A stretch of 64,000 nucleotides of DNA from assembly GCF_025947345.1 (NCBI RefSeq), contig NZ_CP110011.1:62001-126000 (forward strand), read 5' to 3'. Below the pieces are notes generated by a model. It was given only the letters and a program-made list of their open reading frames with translations, did no database searches and was not told the origin of the DNA. Source of the DNA: Flavobacterium sp. N502536 (lineage in GTDB: Bacteria; Bacteroidota; Bacteroidia; Flavobacteriales; Flavobacteriaceae). The stretch's first letter is position 1, and each line of letters begins with the position of its first letter. The position numbers and the translations under genes are program-made. Shown here one piece after another: positions 19,072 to 30,744 of this stretch.

Positions 19072-21816
19072 TTACTTCACAATTAGTTTGGCTGTAAACA
19101 ATTTACGGGAATGTATTTTTAAAATATAAACTCCTTTTGGCAAATCCTGATTGATAAGTGAAAACTTATTGTTATTCACATTTTTAGTAGCATAAAGCAA
19201 CTTTCCTTCCATGCTGTAAATTTCTATTTCGTCAATAGGATATTCCGACTGAATGAACGTTTCTGTATTGTTATTCGTTGGATTTGGATATACTCTCAAA
19301 CCATTGTCAATTTTAAACTCATCGTTACCCAAATGCGGATCAATTACTTCAAAAGTAACTCTGTTTGATACTTCATTGTATGAATCATTGGTAAACATCA
19401 CTAAAAAGTATTTTCCTTTTTCGGTAGGCAATTCGGGAGCCACAATGTTTTTAGTTCCTTCAGAAAGTCCTTCAAAATAGGTATAACTCACCAACGGTTT
19501 TTCGTTAGGATTATCCCCTTCATGGTAAATTCCCAACCAGTCTTTTACAATTCCCGGGGCATCTGTCCATGAGGCTGTAATTTGTTCCCCAAGATCGTAA
19601 ACGGGTTTGTTGATCCATAATTCGGTAACAACAGCACCAATTTTAAAGAACACTTTATTTCCAATAGGATTAAATCCATCCTGTAAATAATATTCGGCAT
19701 AATAATACCCTTTTGGCAATCCGGTAAAAGATTTAGCGTCTGCAACGGTTGTCACATATTGCCAGCTTGTTGCTGTAACTCCCGATCCCGGGTTAACGCC
19801 CATTCTGTAGATTCCAATCCAGTCTTTTGCCAACTGTGGACCATTCGTGTAATTAATAATCACCGGAGTACCCACAGAATATTCGGTTTTATCGGTAGTT
19901 AAGGTCGGAACAGGTCCTACGTAAAAATACTTTCGGGCTGCTATTTCGGTATACCCTCCATTTGAAAATATAGCAGCATAATAACGCCCTTTATTCGCCA
20001 GTCCGCTAGGGAAATTAATAAAACCACTTGTGCTGCCATCGGTATATTTCCAAGTTTGTGATGGTGTCGAACCTCCCGGCGTCTGCCCTTCTTTGTACAA
20101 ACCAATCCAGGTCGAAGTACTGGCCGGAGCATCCGTATAATCAACTTTTATAGCTGCACCTTGCAAATAGGTCGAAGCATCTGTAACTATTGCCGTGTTT
20201 ACGGTATTACTTCCGGTAATGGTAAAAGTCTGAACATCACTCCAAGGCGACCATTCCAAATTGCGGTCTCTGTATCTTAATTTTACATAGTACTTACCAT
20301 TTGGAAGCGAATTAGAAGCCAGATCCATTTTGGTAATGTCTACGCCAAGATTAATATTTACGGTTGAATCTTTTTTGGTTCCATACTTCCCGTATAAGTT
20401 TTCGAAATCGCGGTATACTTCTTTCTTAACAATATCGAATGTTGGGGTCTGAGAAATCAAAAACTGACTGGTGTTTAACTTCTCGTCTGTAGTAGTGCTA
20501 TAAGTAGATCCGGATACGGTTAACGGTAACGTATTTGTCGCTGTAAAAGTATTGGTGATTGAAGGTTTGGCCGGTGCAGCCTTGTTTTTATAGCGGTGAA
20601 ATTCATCCATCAATTGGTTGTTCTTCCACTTATCAACGCTTCCGATCGAGTAACTTTCGATGTCCATTTTTCCGTTTGTAACGTCAATATCTACAATTTG
20701 ATAAATCCAGTTACAGATTGTTTTCTGTACGTCATCAAAATCCTGTTCTGTCGAAGATCCCCAATATTGATCCCAGGCCGTACCTCCTGAAATGATATTA
20801 TAAGTAGGCGTGTTTTTCAACTGTCCTCTGTGATAAAGATGATGGTGTGCCCCGATATGCATCGAATATTTTGGAGAAGTTACCAATAACGGAACGGCAG
20901 TATTACGCACCCAGGTCGAAATATCCCCCACATACTGTTCGGCCTGATAAGGTCTGTGACTTAGAGAAAAAATCCAATCTACTGTTGAATCTGCATTTGC
21001 TGCCGCAAGAACCTGTTGTAGCCAGCTAAGTTGTGCCGCTCCGGTATGTTCTGAACTTAAACTAATAAACAAAACATTACCGGCTTGTTGTGCGTAGTAA
21101 TTCTCTGTTCCTGATGAAATGCCTTTATACGAAAGTTCACTAATATAAAAATGATCGTAATAGGAGTTCATTCCAAGAGTTCCGTAGGTTTCATGATTTC
21201 CTACTGTTGTCTGAATCGGTACATTCCCTGACAAACCTCTGTTCTTTTTAAAATGTACATTTTCATAATGATCTAAAGTCCCTACATCCACCTGATCTCC
21301 AACCATAAAAGTCATGGAGATATTATCATCTGGAGATAAGTCTTTCCCCCATTTTTGTCTTATCTTTCTTTTGGCAGCAGATACCAGAGAATCATAACGA
21401 GGCACCGCTTTCAATTGGTTATCGCCCATTATCAAAAAGCGAATGTGCCCGTTTGATGTGGCGGCCTGCCCCGGATTCGGTAGTGTTTTAAAAGAATAAA
21501 CCGAAGACACATCCGCTCCGGTTTTTATTCTGTAGTAATATTTCGTATTCGGCGAAAGGTTAAGCAACTTCGCACTATGGTAAAAATAATTCCCAGGATA
21601 ACCCGAATCTGTAAAAACGTTTGTGTTACCGGTAACGGTAACATTAAGACTAGTAGCTGTCGTCCCATATTCTACAATTGACTCCGGATTGCTCTCTGTT
21701 TTCCAGTTCACATAAATCGAGGTCGGTGTGGCATTTTGCAGATATGGAAATAAATTTTGTGCTTTGGAAGCATAACTCAGCCCCAGCAGCAGGAATAGAA
21801 AGTAAAGTTTTTTCAT
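19072..21816 (-). CDS. Secreted purple-acid-phosphatase-like metallophosphoesterase, T9SS cargo
   Basis: A 914-residue protein from the ATG at 21816, which directly begins a signal peptide (MKKLYFLFLLLGLSYASKAQ). The next domain is a purple acid phosphatase N-terminal fibronectin-like module (TPTSIYVNWKTESNPESIVEYG). A metallophosphoesterase core follows, with FLIMGDNQ, VGDQVDVG, VGNHETYG, SLSHRPY and GAHHHLYHRGQ, the metal-ligand set of the family. Three related Ig-like modules of about 100 residues (each with KDWIGIY or TWIGLY) come next. The C-terminus is a type A T9SS signal (VYPNPTNNN...GVYILKI). It likely releases phosphate from external phosphoesters. It stands alone between two terminators. 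Confidence 0.92.
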   Translation of the reverse strand: MKKLYFLFLLLGLSYASKAQNLFPYLQNATPTSIYVNWKTESNPESIVEYGTTATSLNVTVTGNTNVFTDSGYPGNYFYHSAKLLNLSPNTKYYYRIKTGADVSSVYSFKTLPNPGQAATSNGHIRFLIMGDNQLKAVPRYDSLVSAAKRKIRQKWGKDLSPDDNISMTFMVGDQVDVGTLDHYENVHFKKNRGLSGNVPIQTTVGNHETYGTLGMNSYYDHFYISELSYKGISSGTENYYAQQAGNVLFISLSSEHTGAAQLSWLQQVLAAANADSTVDWIFSLSHRPYQAEQYVGDISTWVRNTAVPLLVTSPKYSMHIGAHHHLYHRGQLKNTPTYNIISGGTAWDQYWGSSTEQDFDDVQKTICNWIYQIVDIDVTNGKMDIESYSIGSVDKWKNNQLMDEFHRYKNKAAPAKPSITNTFTATNTLPLTVSGSTYSTTTDEKLNTSQFLISQTPTFDIVKKEVYRDFENLYGKYGTKKDSTVNINLGVDITKMDLASNSLPNGKYYVKLRYRDRNLEWSPWSDVQTFTITGSNTVNTAIVTDASTYLQGAAIKVDYTDAPASTSTWIGLYKEGQTPGGSTPSQTWKYTDGSTSGFINFPSGLANKGRYYAAIFSNGGYTEIAARKYFYVGPVPTLTTDKTEYSVGTPVIINYTNGPQLAKDWIGIYRMGVNPGSGVTATSWQYVTTVADAKSFTGLPKGYYYAEYYLQDGFNPIGNKVFFKIGAVVTELWINKPVYDLGEQITASWTDAPGIVKDWLGIYHEGDNPNEKPLVSYTYFEGLSEGTKNIVAPELPTEKGKYFLVMFTNDSYNEVSNRVTFEVIDPHLGNDEFKIDNGLRVYPNPTNNNTETFIQSEYPIDEIEIYSMEGKLLYATKNVNNNKFSLINQDLPKGVYILKIHSRKLFTAKLIVK

Positions 21817-21840
21817 AGGTTGTTTTTGTTTTAGACCCAA

Positions 21841-21848
21841 CAAAAGTA
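21841..21848 (-). promoter_or_regulatory. -7 promoter box of the secreted phosphatase
   Basis: TACTTTTG on the minus strand matches TAnnTTTG, 24 bases before the ATG at 21816. No convincing -33 at the usual distance. Confidence 0.35.
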
Positions 21849-22058
21849 TCCTACGAAAACGCAATAGCTTTTAAGAGAACATTACCTTTCCCTTATCTTT
21901 ACTTCTCTTTATTGTAAAGTTGTTTAACTTTTTGAGCACAATTGGTTTTGATCTAAATCATAGAACTTTACCATCAAATTATGTAAGATCTTTTTTATTT
22001 TTTGGTGTAATTTTAAACTATATCAATTAGAATAACAGATTCTTAAAAACTCAAAGTC

Positions 22059-22232
22059 ATGCAAAATATACTTAAACGTTTGTTAATGGTATTCGTGATA
22101 CTATTTTCATTTACCAGCTGTGAAGTTATCGAGGGCATTTTTAAAGCCGGAATGGGTGTTGGAATATTTATCGTTGTCTTTATTATTGCGATACTTATAT
22201 TCATTTTCGCTAAAGTGTTCGGCAAAAAATAG
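22059..22232 (+). CDS. Small lipoprotein/single-span membrane peptide (57 aa)
   Basis: Reading from 22059 gives 57 residues: a positively charged start (MQNILKRLL), a hydrophobic run ending in a lipobox-like FTSC (Cys21), a short amphipathic stretch EVIEGIFKAG, then a 20-residue transmembrane segment and a basic tail (KVFGKK). A cleaved, lipidated N-terminus plus a membrane span would leave a 37-residue product. It stands alone in a gap of about 470 bases between two minus-strand genes. Flavobacteria carry similar short products, sometimes misnamed as phosphatidate cytidylyltransferase. Function unknown; the composition argues that it is translated. Confidence 0.6.
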   Translation: MQNILKRLLMVFVILFSFTSCEVIEGIFKAGMGVGIFIVVFIIAILIFIFAKVFGKK

Positions 22233-22237
22233 CAAAA

Positions 22238-22266
22238 AAAAATCCCGTTCGCAATGCGAACGGGAT
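22238..22266 (-). terminator. Terminator of the ABC-F gene
   Basis: Perfect 11-bp stem ATCCCGTTCGC/GCGAACGGGAT at 22242-22252 and 22256-22266, with a 3-base loop. On the minus strand it is followed by a run of T. It also lies just after the small plus-strand gene. Confidence 0.88.
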
Positions 22267-22289
22267 CTCTCTTATTATAAATTATAAAA

Positions 22290-23978
<1,689 letters not shown>

Positions 23979-23989
23979 CTAAGTTTTTT

Positions 23990-24098
23990 GTTTTGTGAAA
24001 TGTGATTTGTAAGATGTTATTTGTGAAATAGGTCGTTTCATTAAACACAATAAGTTTTCACATCTGACAAATCACATTTTACAATTTACAAATCACAT
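23990..24098. repeat. TGTGAAAT / ATTTCACA-type word array
   Basis: Words such as TTGTGAAATGTG and TTATTTGTGAAAT on the left are mirrored by CAAATCACATTT words on the right. It sits between the ABC-F promoter and the TlpA gene, ending just past that gene's stop. Similar words recur at 45.26-45.45 kb. Confidence 0.7.
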
Positions 24099-24866
24099 CT
24101 GACTTTCTTTCCTCAAAGCCACTTCTAAACTCTCAAAATTAGGAAGCACTTTAGCAATCATCCCCTCTTTGTTTAAGATAAAATGAGTTGGAAATGAATT
24201 CAGTTGTAAAGCTTCATTCATATATACTTTCATGTTTGGAATTACCGAATAGGCTAAAGGCCTCTTTACCAGAAACAGTTTCAGTTTTTCGGGAGCATCT
24301 TCGGCCAGACTCATGAAAACGATGTCTTTTCGGTTTTTGTATTCTTCTGCCAGACGATTCACCTGTGGAAATTCGCGTATACAAGGAGTACAATGGATGT
24401 ACCAGCATTTTATAACGATTATTTTTCCTTTCATCGATTCATTTGAAACCAGGTTTCCATTGAGGTCTTTAAACAAAAACTTTGGGAATAGAGTTCCTTC
24501 CATTTTATAATTCTTAAGCGCATCAAAACCAATCTGATTGATGGTCGCTTTAATACTGGTATCGGAACCAGCCTCAATTTCGAATAATTGATAATAGTAT
24601 TTGGAATCTTCTGATTTTAATCGAATTGGGATACAATTTCCATTGGCCAATTGGTCCAGAAAAGATTCTTTTGAAATTTCTTTGGAATGAAGGTCCAGTG
24701 CTGTGAAATATCTCGAAAGCATAATATTTTTCCCCTGATAGGCCGACCAGTCACTGAAATTCTTTTGAATCTGATTGGTATCAACTTCCGGGGCTCCGAA
24801 TCTGTTCTGAGCGGTACTTATGGTGAAAAAGAGAAGAAATGTAATTAGGCTGATAAATTTCTGCAT
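24093..24866 (-). CDS. Secreted TlpA-like thiol-disulfide protein
   Basis: From the ATG at 24866 this is a 257-residue protein with signal peptide MQKFISLITFLLFFTISTAQ; longer starts add a non-homologous lead that falls in repeat-like DNA. The C-terminal half is a thioredoxin/redoxin fold with active site HCTPC (in CWYIHCTPCIREFP) and cis-proline region SFPTHFIL. It is an extracytoplasmic reductase or oxidase, perhaps for protein or cytochrome thiols. The N-terminal 100 residues are unrecognised. No clear partner gene nearby. Confidence 0.87.
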   Translation of the reverse strand: MQKFISLITFLLFFTISTAQNRFGAPEVDTNQIQKNFSDWSAYQGKNIMLSRYFTALDLHSKEISKESFLDQLANGNCIPIRLKSEDSKYYYQLFEIEAGSDTSIKATINQIGFDALKNYKMEGTLFPKFLFKDLNGNLVSNESMKGKIIVIKCWYIHCTPCIREFPQVNRLAEEYKNRKDIVFMSLAEDAPEKLKLFLVKRPLAYSVIPNMKVYMNEALQLNSFPTHFILNKEGMIAKVLPNFESLEVALRKESQM

Positions 24867-24899
24867 GGATTCTGAGATAATTGTATTTGATTTCAAAAG

Positions 24900-25060
24900 T
24901 AGTGAAAGTTTTGTTTTACCGCAAAGACGCAAGGTTCTCGCAATGTTCGCAAAGTTTTTTTTAAAGGTTTTGACGCGGATGGGACAGATTCGTTTCACGA
25001 AAACGCGGATTTACACTGATTTTTAAAATCCGTTCTATCTGTGTTCTTTATCGCAACATT
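24900..25060. repeat. Degenerate intergenic repeat with CGCAAAG and CGCGGATT words
   Basis: Part of the 403-base gap between the TlpA and chitinase genes. It holds repeated GCAAAGACGCAAGG / TTCGCAAAG words and an AACGCGGATTTACACTGATTTTTAAAATCCG stretch (in part an inverted repeat: CGGATT...AATCCG). The rest of the gap carries a terminator and AT-rich sequence with no coding potential seen. Confidence 0.55.
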
Positions 25061-25080
25061 ACCATTAAATCATTTTAAAC

Positions 25081-25113
25081 AAAAAAAAACCTGACAGCAA
25101 AAACTGTCAGGTT
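25081..25113 (-). terminator. Terminator downstream of chiA
   Basis: AACCTGACAG/CTGTCAGGTT form a perfect 10-bp stem (25088-25097, 25104-25113) followed on the minus strand by seven T. It is 156 bases beyond the chiA stop. Confidence 0.8.
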
Positions 25114-25269
25114 CATAATGCTCTCCTTCAGGTGAAAACCAAATAACAAATCACCTGAATTCGATGCATTTATTCGAAATAAAACTTAGATTAAAAAATA
25201 AATAACCAAACTCAATTTTAACCATTCCAATATTCTATTTCTGTATTTTTCATTCTTCAGTACTGTCCT

Positions 25270-28200
25270 TTAGTTCAAAAAGTTCATTACTTTGAATGAT
25301 TTTTTATTTCCTGCTTTGTCTGTTACTACAACGATAAACAATTGTTTGCTCGAAAAGTTTACATCCTGAAGCAGTACTTCTTTATTATTCTGAATGTTTC
25401 TATGACGCACTAATGGCTGTCCAATAGTATTGAAAACCTCTACCTGAGCGATATCTCCAGTTTCACTGGAAACGGCTAATGCATCGTTTTTAAAATAAGC
25501 TACTGTACTGCTTTTCGTTTCGATTCCTTCAGGCAATGCTCTTGCTGCGGTCAGTCCTGCAAAATAAGCTGCATACGCTTTAGACAATTCAGCTGAATTA
25601 CCACAAGAAGAGAAATCCCAGTTTACAGACCAAGTCATTAAACCTCTTAAAGAAGGATATGGTCCGCCTGGCTGCATGGTGTAGGTTCTTCCTGAAAAAG
25701 TAGTTCCTGTTCTTAGATAATGCATCGCATTAATTCCTTCAGCCGGCGTTATAAAACCGCTACCTGCTGCACTTGGACAAGCTGGTAATGCGATAAGAAC
25801 TTTTGAGGCTGGTAAACCGTCATAACGCATTCCTGTAGTACCAATGGTGTGTCCTTTTATTACCATATCCGTTAGAGCTGTTACCATGTTTGCTCTCTTA
25901 GCTGAACCATAGTACTGACCATCTAATCCGTTTTCTCCTCCTGTGTTATACAATTGTACGGCTAACAAATCCAATTCATTACGTAAGTTTTGAATGATTG
26001 GCAGGAACGAACCAAAAGTGTCATTATAGGTAGAATATCCTCCTTGTACGTATTGTGTTTCAGGAGCTGCAGTTAATAAAAATCCAGGACCATAGTGCGC
26101 TTTTAATTCTTTGAAAGCATCTACTACGTTTTTCAATCTTGGATAAGCAGAAATACCCGCATACGAAATATCTCTTAAACCTCCTGCACTAAAATTCATC
26201 GATCCGCCTTCAAAATCAATATCAACTCCATCAAATTGATACTCATCAATGATTGCTTTCAGACCATTAACAAAAATGTTTTTTTGATTTACATTCTCCA
26301 AAACAACATGACCATTTTGACCTCCAATAGAAACAATAACAGGAACGCCGCTATCTCTTAAGGATTTTATATCATTTTTCAATAATTGTTTATTGAAAAC
26401 TCCATTGGTCAAATATCTGGTATCATTTGTAGTTAATACTGGCGTATAACCATCACGATTAACGGTTTCTACGAAAGCATAATCCACTACGTTAAATTTA
26501 CTTCCCACTATTTGAGAAAAATATAAAAATGGAGCAGAACCATTTTCCCAGGAATGTGCATATCCTAAAATAATTTTCCCTGCTGGAAGCGGAACGAATC
26601 TAGTTCCTACCTGAGTAATTTTAATGGTATTGTTTAATGTAGTTACCCCTAATTTATTATCGGTCGCTTTGATTACAATCGGATAATCCTGATAAGCAGC
26701 TGGTGTAAAATTATACGTATAGGTATTATTTGTACCTGCTGTCATGTTGAATGTACCTCCATTTATTGTAATCGTTACACCTGAAACCGATCCGTCACTA
26801 TCAACAGCTGTAACCGAAATTGGAACAACCTGGAAAGTAGGCTGAGTTATAGTAGTATTAGATGGTGAATTCCAGGTCACTACAGGCAATGTATTCGGGC
26901 AGTTGGCACCTGAACAGTTTAATACAAAATTATATGTTTTTGTATCTGTTGTACCGTTTGACGCAGTAGCCGTAACCGTTAAGGTATGACTAAGCGAAAA
27001 CTGATTGGCTACTGGTGTCCAAGTCGCAGTATAAGTTCCAGAAGAATTGGTAGCACTCAGGCTTTGTCCATTTATACTAAAGGCAACTGATGAGATTGTA
27101 GTAGCATCTGCAGCACTTAATCCAACACTAGCCACAAAATTAATTGCGGATCCTAAATTTATAGCAATCGTCGGAGTTGTTGGCGCTGTAATGGCAACTA
27201 CTGGTTTAGTTACAACTGTCGCCTGAGTATTAAAGTTATAAACCTGTGGTGTCGTTGGCATCGCAAAATTTACCAGATTGTTTGGGTAATAATTTGTTCC
27301 GTTATTCTCCCATCCATTCAATTTTAAACTTAAAACTTGTGCATAACCTGCTACAACTGAATTGTCATAAGAAAAGTTCCCCTGAGCATCTGTTGTTGCG
27401 ATAACACTTTTCCATCCGTGTGTATTATCGGTCCAAGGCACAACTAATTCTACTTTCGCTCCTGAAACCGGAACTGAACCATTTTTAACGGTTCCGCTAA
27501 TTAGATTTGTACTGGCCAAATTTTGTGCGAAATCAAGTGTTCTGGCACCGGAAGCCGTTGTTGAAACTGCTGATGCCGGAGCAAACGTTAGATTTGTTTT
27601 GGCAGCTGTTACTTTATAATCTGCTCCTGAAGCCAGGTTTGCAAAAGAATAAGCTCCATTTGAATCGGTCACAGCAGTTAAAGTTGTTGCTCCCGAAACT
27701 GCCGAAACTACAGCACCCGATACTGGATTGGTTCCGTTTAAAACTCTGCCGTTCATCGTATAAGACGACGTTCTTGCAGTAGCAGTTGTATTGAAGTTAT
27801 AAACTGTAGGTGTTGCAGGAACTGCAAAGTTGGCCAGATTGGATGGTAAATAAACCACCTCGTTATTCTGCCAGCTATTCAATTTCAAACTTGATATGAT
27901 GGCATAACCGTCTATCACTGAATTAGCAAAGCTGTAATTTCCCTGAGCATCAGTTGTCGCGATAACACTTTTCCATCCATGTGCGTTATCCGTCCACGGT
28001 ACAATTAATTCAACTTTCGCTCCTGAAACCGGAACTGAACCATTTTTAACGGTTCCGCTGATTTTATTTGTTCCAACATTAAATTCAGCAAAATTTAAAG
28101 TTTTATCGGCTATTAAGTTATTATAAACTGTTGAAGCCGGAGTATACGTTTTTCCAGCAGCGGCAGCCGTTACTGTATAATTTGCACCAGATGGCAGACT

Positions 28201-30249
28201 TAATGTGTAAAAACCACTTGCATTAGAAGTTGCAGAAACAGGCGCTCCCGCAGAAGTTGCGGTAACAGTAACTCCTGAAGCCGCTGTGGTTCCGTTTAAA
28301 ATAGTACCGCTAACGGTATAGTATACAATTGCATCACCTTGTGTAAAATTCAACGTTTTATTGCTGTTTATTGCAGTGTATAGTGTTGAAGCAGGTGCAT
28401 ATAGAAAACCAGTTTTGGCAGCTGTAACGGTAAAGTCAAGTCCTGCTGTTAAACCTGTAACACTATATACTCCACTTGCATTAGAAACAGCTGTTAAAAC
28501 TGTTGTACCGGAAGTGGCTGTAACCGTAACTCCTGAAACTGGTACAGCTGGTGTGGCATTACTTAAAACCGTTCCGCTTACCGTATACAAAGGTTGTGTT
28601 CCTTGGATCACAACTCCGGTTTGATCAGCAGCAACGTTTGTTAAACTAACTGCTGTAAAATTAAAAGCAGCTTTTGTTGCTGTAAGCGTATAATTCTGAT
28701 TTTTAGGTAAATTATAGAATGTAAAATTACCCGTTGGAGACACTACACTTTGTAAAACTACATTAGTTGCGTTTTTAACCTCCACAGTAACGTTAGTTAC
28801 CAAAGTAGTTCCATTTTTCACGGAACCTCCAATACTAACCGTTTCTGGCAAAATGCTTCCAAATGAAGTATCCACCTGAGTCAATAACGAATTTGGAATA
28901 CTTCCTCTGGTATCCTGAGAAACTTCCCAAATCATACCTCCTCCAAGACTTTTGGACTTAATGTATTGTACTTTAAGATCCATTGATTGTTTATCTTCAT
29001 ACGTGATAAACTCCTTGGTAGTATTATTATATAAGTAAGGAACTTTTGTGGTATTGTCAAAATATCTAACCCAACCGGCAGCAGCCGCTGTTGGTGTCAC
29101 CATCATCGTATTCGGATCCAAATAAGGATGCGGATTGGTAACCGGATTACCCACTAAGTCACAAATTTCGATACTTCCGGATCGCTCACATGCCCCGGCG
29201 CCATCCCAGGTTCCTGCAGGCGGTTGCGGATTCGTACAGCCCGGTGAAGTATTTCTTGGTGCAGCCACAAACAATCCATTAGTGGAGTTAACCGCTACAT
29301 TTTTGAATATTTTACCATAAAATGGCAATCCCATAATTAGTTTACTAGGAGGAAAACCGATCACATTAAGATACTGATTGGTTAGTTCATCCAATGATTC
29401 AGATTGTGTAGCACCATAAAGTGGATCATTTGGGTTTCCACTGGCATACAAAGGAGCATTATAGCAGGTTTTATCGTACCAGTTACCTCCAAAATCATAT
29501 CCGAAATAGGTAATATAATCGCAATAAGTCGAAATATCATCGGTCATTCCGTACTGCGCTTTGGTATTAGGTCCTACGTATTGAATTTTAACATCTCTAA
29601 CGTTATTTCCCGCTGCAATGGTAATTAATTTATTAGGCATAGCCTGACGCATTGCTTTTAACAAAAACACTAAGTTTTTATTATCATCCGGATGATGTTT
29701 CTGTGCAGGTACAGGAGATCCGTTGACTATTTCGGTACCGTCTGTTCCTCCTTTTACAGGATATTCCCAGTCGATGTCGAATCCGTCAATAAACGGGTAA
29801 GTAACAATGAAGTTTGCCATATCTGCAGCCAGAGCAGCTCTTGCCACAGGACTTGCGGCAATTGGAGAAAGATCCTGACCTTTGGTCCATCCTCCAACAG
29901 AGATTAAAATTTTCAAGTGAGGATACTTTTCTTTTAACTTCTTCAAGTCATAAAAGTTCCCTTTTACAGGGGCATCCCATGGAATTCCGCCTTCCGTATG
30001 CTCAAAATCAGCATAGGTATCCAAACATTTTAATTTAGTATTCTCCGGACGGGCGGGGTCAAAAGTTGTCCCGTAAAAAGAATAATTCAAATGGGTCAAT
30101 TTGCTCCCGTCTATCTTGGGAACATTGAAATCCCGGGCGTAAATAGCCCATTGCGCATAATACCCTACTACTTTTTTACCGTGGGCTGGTTGGGCCGACG
30201 CAAGCAAGGGAAACAGTAACAAAAAGAGTAATCTGTAATAATGTTTCAT
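25270..30249 (-). CDS. chiA: Two-domain GH18 chitinase ChiA, T9SS cargo
   Basis: A 1659-residue secreted enzyme from the ATG at 30249, which begins the signal peptide MKHYYRLLFLLLFPLLASAQ. The first GH18 domain (about 25-490) has the catalytic motif DGFDIDWE with acid Glu162. The middle (about 500-1190) holds carboxypeptidase-regulatory/Ig-like modules, including two near-copies of a 100-residue unit with KVELIVPWTDN. The second GH18 domain (about 1215-1560) has DGVDIDFE. The last 80 residues resemble a T9SS type A tail. F. johnsoniae ChiA has the same GH18-linker-GH18 layout and is a soluble, T9SS-secreted chitinase needed for chitin use. It is the last gene of the minus-strand chitin operon, but the 495-base gap and hairpin upstream suggest its own promoter. 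Confidence 0.95.
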   Translation of the reverse strand: MKHYYRLLFLLLFPLLASAQPAHGKKVVGYYAQWAIYARDFNVPKIDGSKLTHLNYSFYGTTFDPARPENTKLKCLDTYADFEHTEGGIPWDAPVKGNFYDLKKLKEKYPHLKILISVGGWTKGQDLSPIAASPVARAALAADMANFIVTYPFIDGFDIDWEYPVKGGTDGTEIVNGSPVPAQKHHPDDNKNLVFLLKAMRQAMPNKLITIAAGNNVRDVKIQYVGPNTKAQYGMTDDISTYCDYITYFGYDFGGNWYDKTCYNAPLYASGNPNDPLYGATQSESLDELTNQYLNVIGFPPSKLIMGLPFYGKIFKNVAVNSTNGLFVAAPRNTSPGCTNPQPPAGTWDGAGACERSGSIEICDLVGNPVTNPHPYLDPNTMMVTPTAAAAGWVRYFDNTTKVPYLYNNTTKEFITYEDKQSMDLKVQYIKSKSLGGGMIWEVSQDTRGSIPNSLLTQVDTSFGSILPETVSIGGSVKNGTTLVTNVTVEVKNATNVVLQSVVSPTGNFTFYNLPKNQNYTLTATKAAFNFTAVSLTNVAADQTGVVIQGTQPLYTVSGTVLSNATPAVPVSGVTVTATSGTTVLTAVSNASGVYSVTGLTAGLDFTVTAAKTGFLYAPASTLYTAINSNKTLNFTQGDAIVYYTVSGTILNGTTAASGVTVTATSAGAPVSATSNASGFYTLSLPSGANYTVTAAAAGKTYTPASTVYNNLIADKTLNFAEFNVGTNKISGTVKNGSVPVSGAKVELIVPWTDNAHGWKSVIATTDAQGNYSFANSVIDGYAIISSLKLNSWQNNEVVYLPSNLANFAVPATPTVYNFNTTATARTSSYTMNGRVLNGTNPVSGAVVSAVSGATTLTAVTDSNGAYSFANLASGADYKVTAAKTNLTFAPASAVSTTASGARTLDFAQNLASTNLISGTVKNGSVPVSGAKVELVVPWTDNTHGWKSVIATTDAQGNFSYDNSVVAGYAQVLSLKLNGWENNGTNYYPNNLVNFAMPTTPQVYNFNTQATVVTKPVVAITAPTTPTIAINLGSAINFVASVGLSAADATTISSVAFSINGQSLSATNSSGTYTATWTPVANQFSLSHTLTVTATASNGTTDTKTYNFVLNCSGANCPNTLPVVTWNSPSNTTITQPTFQVVPISVTAVDSDGSVSGVTITINGGTFNMTAGTNNTYTYNFTPAAYQDYPIVIKATDNKLGVTTLNNTIKITQVGTRFVPLPAGKIILGYAHSWENGSAPFLYFSQIVGSKFNVVDYAFVETVNRDGYTPVLTTNDTRYLTNGVFNKQLLKNDIKSLRDSGVPVIVSIGGQNGHVVLENVNQKNIFVNGLKAIIDEYQFDGVDIDFEGGSMNFSAGGLRDISYAGISAYPRLKNVVDAFKELKAHYGPGFLLTAAPETQYVQGGYSTYNDTFGSFLPIIQNLRNELDLLAVQLYNTGGENGLDGQYYGSAKRANMVTALTDMVIKGHTIGTTGMRYDGLPASKVLIALPACPSAAGSGFITPAEGINAMHYLRTGTTFSGRTYTMQPGGPYPSLRGLMTWSVNWDFSSCGNSAELSKAYAAYFAGLTAARALPEGIETKSSTVAYFKNDALAVSSETGDIAQVEVFNTIGQPLVRHRNIQNNKEVLLQDVNFSSKQLFIVVVTDKAGNKKSFKVMNFLN
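27222..28090 (-). repeat. Duplicated linker modules inside chiA
   Basis: Two segments of about 300 bases (27222-27525 and 27786-28085) encode near-identical Ig-like units, separated by a different carboxypeptidase-regulatory-like unit. DNA-level similarity is high, for example in the TTTTCCATCC...ACAACTAATTC region. Confidence 0.8.
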
Positions 30250-30744
30250 AGTTAATAAATATTGGTTAATAGAAAATAAATATTCCAATTACAATACCTT
30301 ACCTGCCAAAATGCGGCAAATAAATACGATAACCGGGGTTCAATACAGCGCGAATAAAAAACATCGCGATACACTGGATTTTTAATTCATTACTTCTAAA
30401 AATAAATATTACTATTACTGATTCTAGCCATAATCATTTGTGAATAGTAGTGACTGATATTTATTTAATTTTTAAAAAAATTAGTTTAAACACAGAAGAT
30501 AAATTTGGGATTCATCAATCTAAAATACTTTACTTTTTGTCATGTTTTGTTTTATGCGTCTTATTTGGTTTTTAAATGTTAATACTATTTTTGATGGTTA
30601 TTTTTTTTTTATTACGAATTGGTTTTAAGTTAAAAAGACCGTCTAAATCACCATAATTACCTCTGCCAGAAGCCTCTGGCAGAGACAATAATTTACTAAA
30701 TAACGTGGTAAAAAAACTTACTAAATACTAACTCAAACAAATCT
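30250..30744. other. chiA-GH20 intergenic region with a hairpin
   Basis: 495 AT-rich bases with no coding sequence that I can support. A perfect 10-bp hairpin (CTCTGCCAGA-AGCC-TCTGGCAGAG, 30661-30684) lies 60 bases after the GH20 stop, but no T-run follows it on the minus strand. A 9-10 base T-run at 30600 lies further down. The region probably holds the chiA promoter, though I see no exact TAnnTTTG. Confidence 0.55.
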
